A stretch of 11,981 nucleotides of DNA, taken from Gallionellaceae bacterium (GTDB lineage Bacteria; Pseudomonadota; Gammaproteobacteria; Burkholderiales; Gallionellaceae). Shown here in pieces: positions 5,753 to 11,034 of the stretch (position 1 is its first letter; every line of letters begins with the position of its first letter). The position numbers and the translations under genes are program-made. Below the pieces are notes generated by a model, which made no database searches, was not told the origin of the DNA, and was given only the letters and a program-made list of their open reading frames with translations. The stretch covers positions 1 through 11,981 of the forward strand of contig DMCN01000116.1 in the NCBI GenBank assembly GCA_003445795.1, written 5' to 3'.

Positions 5753-6244
5753 TTACAGGCCCAGTGTCGTGCCGGAGGCGCAGGGGTGGGAAGAGGCCCA
5801 CATCTCGTGGAAGCGCAAATTGAGCCGGCGGGACTCCTCGGGGTCGTTCCTGGCCAGCAGGCCGCGCGTATCATCGAAGTGGTAGCGGCGCACGTAATGG
5901 TCGAGATCGGCGACCGCGAACGGGTCCGAGATATGCTGCAGGTTCTTGGGGGTCTGATGGATCGACATGCTGTGGCCGAACTGGCGTAGCAGTTCTATCA
6001 TGCGCGGGCAGCGGCGGGTCAGGTATTGCGGGTCATGTACCAGCAGATTCAACCGGTTAGTGCTGTTGGCGAGCAAAAAAATGCGCAGGACATCGAAGCG
6101 TGCTGCGGAGTCGAAGCCGATATCCTCGAAATTCTTCTCGAAGATATTGAGGGTGTGTTGCGCCGAGGAACATACCGTGTCCAGTGCGGCGACATAGTCG
6201 GCCACGCCGTCGAATTGCGTATGTTGCAGGGTGTCGTCACTCAT
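5753..6244 (-). CDS. uncharacterised protein coupled to roxA, possible phospholipase-D-like fold
   Basis: This 163-residue cytosolic protein begins MSDDTLQHTQFDGVADYVAAL and has no signal peptide or membrane segment. Its order of elements (NIFEKNFEDIGFDS; LLVHDPQYLTRRCPRMIELL; MSIHQTP; DPFAVADLDHYVRRYHFDD; RLNLRFHEMWASS) recalls one half of a phospholipase-D-like fold, in which a strand with Asp is followed by 'D..yv.R' and a C-terminal 'F..mW..S' helix. The catalytic HxK motif is absent, so it would be non-catalytic. I recall similar domains attached to some proteobacterial GNAT acetyltransferases, but this is from memory and uncertain. Its ATG overlaps the roxA stop by 4 bases (ATGA), so the two are probably translated together. 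Longer upstream frames only read through roxA. Confidence 0.75.
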   Translation of the reverse strand: MSDDTLQHTQFDGVADYVAALDTVCSSAQHTLNIFEKNFEDIGFDSAARFDVLRIFLLANSTNRLNLLVHDPQYLTRRCPRMIELLRQFGHSMSIHQTPKNLQHISDPFAVADLDHYVRRYHFDDTRGLLARNDPEESRRLNLRFHEMWASSHPCASGTTLGL

Positions 6245-7389
6245 GCACGTTTCCTTTTTCCGGTTGTCGGGGTGAGATAACCATCTAGATACCATTGGTA
6301 TATCAGATCGTTCGCCTCGCGCGGGAGTTTGAGCGCGGCGGGGAGGTCGCGTGCATCGGCCAGTTCGCGCAGTGCGCGATAGGCCGACGGGCCGACGGGG
6401 TGCGCATCGCCGTTGATGAATACCGTGCTGTCTTTGCACAGCATCTGGGTCTTGAGGTCGAGCGTCACGCCGCGCGATTGCACTGCCTGAGCAAAGCGCG
6501 TCTCGGACAAAGGGCGGACAGGTGCGTCGAAATAGATATGCGGTTTGGGTTCACTCAGGTAGCAGCCGAGGAAGTTGGCGATGTCCTCGTCGTCCCAGCG
6601 CACCTTGCGGATCGCCTGTGATACCTGCTGCAGCATGTCCGTGCTGATTTCGGAAGGATGCTTCTGGGTCTTGAGTTTTGGATCGGCGTAAGTGCCTTCG
6701 ATCTCGATGCGGTCCTGCAGGTAGACGAGGAACTGCTCCGCCAGTTCCTGATACCAGGGCGTGCGGAAGCCGATGGAATAGGTCATGCAATCGTCTTCTG
6801 CGATGCCGTTGTGGGCGCAGTGCGGCGGCAGGTAGAGCATGTCGCCGGCTTCCAGCACCCACTCCTGCTCCACCCGGAAATCTTTCAGCAGGCGCAAGGG
6901 CGCCCCCTCGATCAGGGTCTGGTCTTTTTGCGTGGAAATCTGCCAGCGCCTGTGACCCAGTCCCTGCACCAGGAAAACGTCGTAGGCGTCGAAGTGCGGG
7001 CCAACGCCGCCGCCTTTGGGTGCGTAGCTCACCATCAGGTCATCGAGCCGGGTATGCGGGATGAAGTTGAACTGTTTGACCAGTTCGGCGCCCGAGGGCA
7101 GGAAGTGATTGACGCCCTGCACCAGCACGGACCACTTGCCTTTTTTCGACAACCCCCTGAAATCTCCAGGCACGAACGGCTCGTTGTGCAACGCCCAATT
7201 GTTGCCCTGGTTTGTCACCAGCCGCGCTTGCACATCGTCGCGACAGGCCAGATCAATCAGTTGTTGCGGATCGAGCAGTCCTTTGAAGCCGGGTACGGCC
7301 TGGCGGATCAGCAGGGGTTTCTTCTGCCAGTAATCGCGCAAGAATTCGTTGACGGACAAGCCGCCGAGTAGAGGGGATTTATTTTTCAT
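6241..7389 (-). CDS. roxA: RoxA/YcfD, cupin-fold ribosomal oxygenase (ribosomal protein L16 arginine hydroxylase)
   Basis: RoxA is an Fe(II)/2-oxoglutarate oxygenase of the JmjC-type cupin family that hydroxylates an arginine of ribosomal protein L16 in E. coli. The 382-residue protein has the N-terminal segment FLRDYWQKKPLLIRQA, a cupin core with iron ligands His132 and Asp134 (GPHFDAYD) and His193 (PPHCAHNG), Arg147 (GHRRW) in the usual 2-oxoglutarate-binding position, and a C-terminal winged-helix-like domain (RALRELAD, DLIYQWYLDGYL). Length matches the family. ATG 7389 gives the expected N-terminus. There is no Shine-Dalgarno, and a TATAAT box ends six bases upstream, so the mRNA is predicted to be leaderless. 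It is divergent from the peroxiredoxin gene and overlaps the following gene. Confidence 0.93.
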   Translation of the reverse strand: MKNKSPLLGGLSVNEFLRDYWQKKPLLIRQAVPGFKGLLDPQQLIDLACRDDVQARLVTNQGNNWALHNEPFVPGDFRGLSKKGKWSVLVQGVNHFLPSGAELVKQFNFIPHTRLDDLMVSYAPKGGGVGPHFDAYDVFLVQGLGHRRWQISTQKDQTLIEGAPLRLLKDFRVEQEWVLEAGDMLYLPPHCAHNGIAEDDCMTYSIGFRTPWYQELAEQFLVYLQDRIEIEGTYADPKLKTQKHPSEISTDMLQQVSQAIRKVRWDDEDIANFLGCYLSEPKPHIYFDAPVRPLSETRFAQAVQSRGVTLDLKTQMLCKDSTVFINGDAHPVGPSAYRALRELADARDLPAALKLPREANDLIYQWYLDGYLTPTTGKRKRA

Positions 7390-7395
7390 CCGGTG

Positions 7396-7426
7396 ATTAT
7401 AATCCCCGCAAAATCATTTGGGACAA
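7396..7426 (-). promoter_or_regulatory. roxA promoter, predicted to give a leaderless mRNA
   Basis: A perfect -10 TATAAT (7401-7396, minus strand) is separated from ATG 7389 by only six bases, so the usual start distance falls on the A of the start codon. The best -35 is TTGTCC (7426-7421), at a long 19-base spacing. It overlaps the -35 of the divergent peroxiredoxin promoter. Confidence 0.6.
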
Positions 7427-7445
7427 AATGAAACTCGGTTAGAAT
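7418..7445 (+). promoter_or_regulatory. predicted promoter of the prxQ-slyD operon
   Basis: TTGGGA (7418-7423) and TAGAAT (7440-7445) are 16 bases apart. Transcription would start near 7452, immediately before the AGGAGG ribosome-binding site (7454-7459), giving a very short leader. The in-frame ATG at 7444 would then lie upstream of the transcript start, supporting ATG 7465 as the true start. Confidence 0.6.
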
Positions 7446-7464
7446 GACTCGGCAGGAGGGCGCT

Positions 7465-7947
7465 ATGCCATTACAGGTTGTGCAGTTGCAAGCCGGAACA
7501 GATGCGCCGCCATTCGAGCTGGCCGATGCAGACATGCATATGTTCAGCCTGAGCGCGCAACTCGGCAAACAGGTGGTGTTGTATTTCTACCCCAAGGACG
7601 ACACGCCCGGATGCACGATGGAGGCGAACGAATTCAGCGATCACGAGGACGAATTCGCCAGGTACGACACCATCGTGGTCGGCATCAGCCGCGACGACTG
7701 CATCAGCCATGCAACTTTCCGCGACAAATACGGACTATCGGTGCAATTGCTGTCCGATACCGACGGACGTATCTGCAAGAAGTACGGTGTGTTGTACGAG
7801 AAGGAGGCGGACGGGCAAAAGAAACTCGCCATTCAGCGCTCCACCTTCATCATCGACAAGAAAGGCAAGCTGCGCCATGTCCTGTACGGCGTCCATGCCC
7901 ACGGACACGCGCAGGAGATTATTAAATTGATAAAGGAAATGAAATGA
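7465..7947 (+). CDS. bcp: PrxQ/Bcp-type thiol peroxiredoxin
   Basis: This cytosolic peroxiredoxin reduces hydrogen and organic peroxides using thioredoxin. The 160-residue protein shows the thioredoxin-like core VVLYFYPKDDTPGCTMEANEF with peroxidatic Cys50 in TPGC, plus VVGISRDD, LLSDTDG and the family motif QRSTFIIDKKGKLR. E. coli Bcp has its resolving Cys five residues after the peroxidatic one; here that position is Asn55. The remaining cysteines are Cys79 (SRDDC) and the one in RICKKYG, so either the resolving Cys is displaced or the enzyme works as a 1-Cys type. ATG 7465 is supported by AGGAGG five bases upstream. The stop overlaps the slyD start by four bases. Confidence 0.93.
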   Translation: MPLQVVQLQAGTDAPPFELADADMHMFSLSAQLGKQVVLYFYPKDDTPGCTMEANEFSDHEDEFARYDTIVVGISRDDCISHATFRDKYGLSVQLLSDTDGRICKKYGVLYEKEADGQKKLAIQRSTFIIDKKGKLRHVLYGVHAHGHAQEIIKLIKEMK

Positions 7948-8429
7948 AGATCGAAAAGAACTCCGTTGTTTCGCTGACCTACGAACTGACCGATGCCGGC
8001 GGTGCACTGCTGGAGAAGAACAACGAGCCCATCAACTATCTGCACGGCGGATATGACGGCATCTTCCCGATCGTCGAAGAAGCGCTGCACGGCAAAGCGC
8101 TGGGGGATAAATTCTCTGTCACCATGGCGCCGGACGACGCTTTCGGCGAATACGAGCACGATCTCGTGCGCGCCGAGCCGCGCGGCATGTTCCCGGCGGA
8201 TGTGGCGGTCGGTATGCAGTTCGAAGGCGGCGCGGAAGGCGACGATGATGAAGACTTCATGCTCTACACCGTCACCGAGGTCACCGACGACGAAGTCACC
8301 GTGGATGGCAACCATCCGCTGGCTGGCAAGACGCTCATCTTCTCCGGTGTGGTCACCGGTGTGCGCGCGGCCTCGGCGGAAGAATTGTCGCACGGGCATG
8401 TGCACGGCGACGGCGGGCATCACCACTGA
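7944..8429 (+). CDS. slyD: SlyD-like FKBP-type peptidyl-prolyl isomerase
   Basis: SlyD is a cytosolic proline isomerase and chaperone that also binds nickel and other metals. The 161-residue protein has the split FKBP core (MKIEKNSVVSLTYEL ... HGGYDGIFPIVEEALHGKALGDKFSV), followed by the inserted flap domain (PDDAFGEYEHDLV ... FMLYTVTEV) and the returning strand (VDGNHPLAGKTLIFSGVV). The tail HGHVHGDGGHHH is a short His-rich metal-binding segment, smaller than the E. coli tail. ATG 7944 overlaps the peroxiredoxin stop (ATGA), with AAAGGA (7932-7937) six bases upstream. A strong terminator follows within 20 bases, closing a two-gene operon. Confidence 0.93.
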   Translation: MKIEKNSVVSLTYELTDAGGALLEKNNEPINYLHGGYDGIFPIVEEALHGKALGDKFSVTMAPDDAFGEYEHDLVRAEPRGMFPADVAVGMQFEGGAEGDDDEDFMLYTVTEVTDDEVTVDGNHPLAGKTLIFSGVVTGVRAASAEELSHGHVHGDGGHHH

Positions 8430-8447
8430 TTTTCAGTGTCGTGAATC

Positions 8448-8474
8448 AAAAAGCCCGCGCAAGCGGGCTTTTTT
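8448..8474. terminator. bidirectional intrinsic terminator
   Basis: AAAAA, stem GCCCGC (8453-8458), loop GCAA, GCGGGC (8463-8468), then T6. It lies between convergent slyD (+) and the unknown gene ending at 8494 (-), and has A/T runs on both sides. The loop is identical to that of the terminator at 5418-5446. Confidence 0.92.
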
Positions 8475-8493
8475 GTTCGCGTGAAGCCGCGGT

Positions 8494-8913
8494 TCAATCA
8501 TCCTTTTCCTGTGCGGCAAGTATGTGGCACAGGCGTTCGTCGTTCGGCTCCAGCGTGCAGCGCGCCACACTGTCAAACAGCGCCTGGATCTCGGCCAGCG
8601 TGAAGTGCACCAGCAGGCGGTTCGCCATGTCGGTCTGCAGCGGCAGCATGCGTGATTCCCCGTTCGGCAGAGTGAAGCGAAATCCGGCCAGACGTTTCAG
8701 ATCGCCTTCCGACTTGCTCAGGCTGGTCTGTTCGTCTTCCAGCGCCTCGTAATATTCCTCGAGCTTGTCCGCCAGTTCCTCCGGGATGTCCTCGGAAACT
8801 TCCACCACCAGCCCCAGATTGTCCTCGATAGCGTTGCAGGGCACTTCATGCTGTCTGGCATAACTGACGAACTTGTCGCGCAGTCCGGCATCGAAAAAGA
8901 TGTATTCGATCAT
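8494..8913 (-). CDS. uncharacterised acidic protein
   Basis: This 139-residue protein begins MIEYIFFDAGLRDKF. It is acidic, especially at IPEELADKLEEYYEALEDEQ (residues about 46-65), which should form a helix. A mixed second half follows (LAGFRFTLPNGESRMLPL, then MANRLLVHFTLAEIQALFD). There is no signal peptide, membrane segment or recognisable catalytic motif. I believe similar conserved hypothetical proteins occur in other Proteobacteria but cannot name a function. ATG 8913 is preferred; TTG 8922 extends the frame by three residues. Neither has a clear Shine-Dalgarno. It lies 61 bases downstream of the glycosyltransferase-like gene, with a dyad symmetry between them. Confidence 0.72.
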   Translation of the reverse strand: MIEYIFFDAGLRDKFVSYARQHEVPCNAIEDNLGLVVEVSEDIPEELADKLEEYYEALEDEQTSLSKSEGDLKRLAGFRFTLPNGESRMLPLQTDMANRLLVHFTLAEIQALFDSVARCTLEPNDERLCHILAAQEKDD

Positions 8914-8932
8914 GGTGGGCAATCGGGAAGTT

Positions 8933-8948
8933 GATGACGGTCGTCATC
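8933..8948. repeat. inverted repeat between two minus-strand genes
   Basis: GATGACG, GT, CGTCATC has perfect 7-bp arms around a 2-base centre. It sits 20 bases upstream of ATG 8913 on the minus strand. The short centre fits a protein-binding dyad better than an RNA hairpin, and no T-run follows. Confidence 0.4.
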
Positions 8949-8974
8949 CTGCCGTGCAGGGCTGCTGAAATCAA

Positions 8975-10051
8975 TCACCCGAATGGGGAGAGCCAATCCA
9001 TCAGCCAGTCTGCGGCCTGGGCGGTGCCGCCCGGAAGCGGAGGGGAGGGCAGAGGAGGGGCCGGCAGTTCAAACAAGCTTTTCCGGAGATCGCCATTCTG
9101 CAATTGTTCGCGCGAGACCTCGCGGCAAACGCCGTGTCGATGCAGCCACCCCACCAGTGCCGGCGTTTCCGGCCAGTCCGGACGGTCGACATAAAGCACG
9201 GGTGTGTCGCTGCATGCGGCTTCGACGAAGCTGCCGTAGCCGGGTTTGCCGAGCAGCGCGTCGCTGCTCGCGAGCAGGTCGCCGAAACTCAGCGGCAGTG
9301 ACTCCAGCACGATGGCACCGGGATGTTTCACTTGCCAGCTTTTCTGCACCAGCCAGTGAACGCCATCGATATGCGGCCAGCATTCCATCGGCAGGCGGTT
9401 GGCGATGCCGCCCATGCTCACCAGAACCAGCTTCTCATCCTTCGAGAGTTTCAAGTGGCGGTCCAGTTCATCGCGCCGGTTCTCGCCCACTGCCGCGATG
9501 GGGGCGACCGTGACCAGGTTGGGCAGCGTCGCCATCGCCATGCCTGGCGTGGTGCGCAGGAAAGCGTCCGCACCGGCATAACAGGCAAATATCTGCGCGG
9601 CTGTCTCGTCGTCGCGCGTGTAGTGATGGTAGATGTCGAACCAGTTCAACGAACACATCGCCGCGTTGGCGATGCCCGCTCGCTGTGCTCCAGCCAGCGG
9701 CAGATAACCGACATTGGAGAACACGGCATCAGCCCCGAGTTCGCGCAACAACCTTGCTTCCCGCGCCACCCTTGCCTCCCAATCGGCATGGAACGCGCGA
9801 TAAGCCGTGCGACTCTCCTCGACGCGCACGTCCAGGGCCGAGGACATCACCATGCCGATATCGCCCTCGCTAGGCAGATGGTCGAACGGCGCATGGATGC
9901 GTGAACGCAGGTGGCCAAGCGGGACGGAGGAGCGCACAGTCAGCCGCAACTGCGGCATGCGCTCGTGCAGCAGGTTAAGAACCGGCGCGGTCTGCGCGAC
10001 ATGGCCGAAACCGTGGCCGGTGATGGAAACGACGAGATGTGGATGGCGCAT
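8975..10051 (-). CDS. GT-B-like glycosyltransferase, specificity unknown
   Basis: This 358-residue protein starts MRHPHLVVSITGHGFGHVAQ; the glycine-rich GHGFGH loop (12-17) followed by a helix is typical of the N-terminal Rossmann domain of GT-B enzymes such as MurG, and also of the N-terminal part of L-arabinokinase. The C-terminal domain has LVSMGGIANRLP and a donor-site-like GKPGYGSFVEA (268-278). A proline-rich stretch (LPAPPLPSPPLPGG) precedes the final helix. There is no signal peptide or clear membrane helix. ATG 10051 gives the expected N-terminus and lies 26 bases after the predicted transcription start; longer in-frame starts run through the promoter region. Its divergent neighbours are the ABC ATPase and ugd, hinting at a surface-glycan role, but the substrate cannot be inferred. 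Confidence 0.72.
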   Translation of the reverse strand: MRHPHLVVSITGHGFGHVAQTAPVLNLLHERMPQLRLTVRSSVPLGHLRSRIHAPFDHLPSEGDIGMVMSSALDVRVEESRTAYRAFHADWEARVAREARLLRELGADAVFSNVGYLPLAGAQRAGIANAAMCSLNWFDIYHHYTRDDETAAQIFACYAGADAFLRTTPGMAMATLPNLVTVAPIAAVGENRRDELDRHLKLSKDEKLVLVSMGGIANRLPMECWPHIDGVHWLVQKSWQVKHPGAIVLESLPLSFGDLLASSDALLGKPGYGSFVEAACSDTPVLYVDRPDWPETPALVGWLHRHGVCREVSREQLQNGDLRKSLFELPAPPLPSPPLPGGTAQAADWLMDWLSPFG

Positions 10052-10083
10052 CGCGATGCGGCGGCGGGTTGCAAGGATGTGGC

Positions 10084-10089
10084 ATTCTA
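10084..10089 (-). promoter_or_regulatory. predicted -10 box of the glycosyltransferase-like gene
   Basis: TAGAAT on the minus strand, in the context CTGTAGAATGCCACA, would start transcription near 10077, 26 bases before ATG 10051. I see no convincing -35 at the correct distance. Confidence 0.4.
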
Positions 10090-10207
10090 CAGCGGAAGAT
10101 GGAGTACACATCCTTCTGCAATGATCCCGTCGCGAAATCGTCCCCTGAAACATCGGCTGCGGCTGATAAACTGTCGCCGAGTGAAAACGGAGCGGGGAAA
10201 CAACTTC

Positions 10208-10885
10208 ATGGCAGTGATCGTACAAGCAACAGGTCTCACCAAACAGGTGATGAGCGGCGACAGCCCGCTCGTGATCCTGCATGACGTCAGTTTTGAGGTG
10301 GAGGCGGGTGAGAGCCTGGCGATCATCGGCGCATCCGGCTCGGGCAAGTCAACTCTGCTCGGCCTGCTGGCCGGCCTGGATATGCCGAGCGGGGGCAGTG
10401 TACGGCTGAACGACACCGATCTTTTCTCGCTGGACGAGGATGGGCGCGCAAGATTGCGCGGCGAGCTGGCGGGCTTCGTGTTCCAGTCCTTTCAGCTGTT
10501 GCCCGCGCTGAACGCGCTGGAGAACGTGATGCTGCCGCTGGAATTGGCCGGCGCCAAGGATGCGCGCCAGCGTGCGGTCGACTCGTTGCATCAAGTCGGT
10601 CTGAGTGCCCGCGCCCATCACCTGCCCAAGCACCTCTCGGGCGGCGAACAGCAGCGCGTTGCGCTGGCACGCGCCTTCGTCACCCGGCCCCGGATTCTCT
10701 TTGCCGACGAGCCCACCGGCAACCTGGATGCTGCCACCGGTGCGCAGGTCATCGAACTCATGCTGGAACTCAACCGCGCGCAGGGCACGACCCTGATCCT
10801 GGTCACGCACGACGAGGCGTTGGCGCGCCGTTGCAGCAAGCAGTTGCGACTGGCTGCCGGAAAAGTGCAAGTAGGCAGCCACTGA
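10208..10885 (+). CDS. ABC transporter ATPase, LolD/YbbA/MacB family
   Basis: This 225-residue nucleotide-binding subunit has every expected motif: Walker A GASGSGKST (41-49), Q-loop VFQSFQLLP, signature LSGGEQQ (143-149), Walker B ILFADEP (163-169) and H-loop VTHD (199-202). The SFQLLPALNALENVMLPLELAG segment is typical of the LolD/YbbA/MacB group of mechanotransmission ABC systems acting on lipoproteins, peptides or cell-envelope substrates. No FtsX-type permease gene follows: the next gene is ugd, 149 bases away, so its partner must lie elsewhere. ATG 10208 has GGGGAA (10194-10199) eight bases upstream. A weak promoter is possible (CTGAAA at 10145, TAAACT at 10167, 16 bases apart). No clear terminator is seen after it. 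Confidence 0.92.
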   Translation: MAVIVQATGLTKQVMSGDSPLVILHDVSFEVEAGESLAIIGASGSGKSTLLGLLAGLDMPSGGSVRLNDTDLFSLDEDGRARLRGELAGFVFQSFQLLPALNALENVMLPLELAGAKDARQRAVDSLHQVGLSARAHHLPKHLSGGEQQRVALARAFVTRPRILFADEPTGNLDAATGAQVIELMLELNRAQGTTLILVTHDEALARRCSKQLRLAAGKVQVGSH

Positions 10886-10918
10886 TTCGCCCGAATCACA
10901 CAGCCTGGCCGGGCGCGT

Positions 10919-10948
10919 TTGCGGCGCGGTGAAGGGATGCGGCATAAT
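10919..10948 (+). promoter_or_regulatory. predicted ugd promoter
   Basis: TTGCGG (10919-10924) and CATAAT (10943-10948) are 18 bases apart. Transcription would start near 10955, giving an 80-base leader before ATG 11035. A second -10-like GATAAT (10982-10987) has no matching -35. Confidence 0.5.
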
Positions 10949-11034
10949 GGGCCGGATCGCAAAAATTTAACGCAGGCGCACGATAATCGGCCTGTTCCCT
11001 AAATTCAGTTCTGCTTTTTGGATAAGAAAAAACC

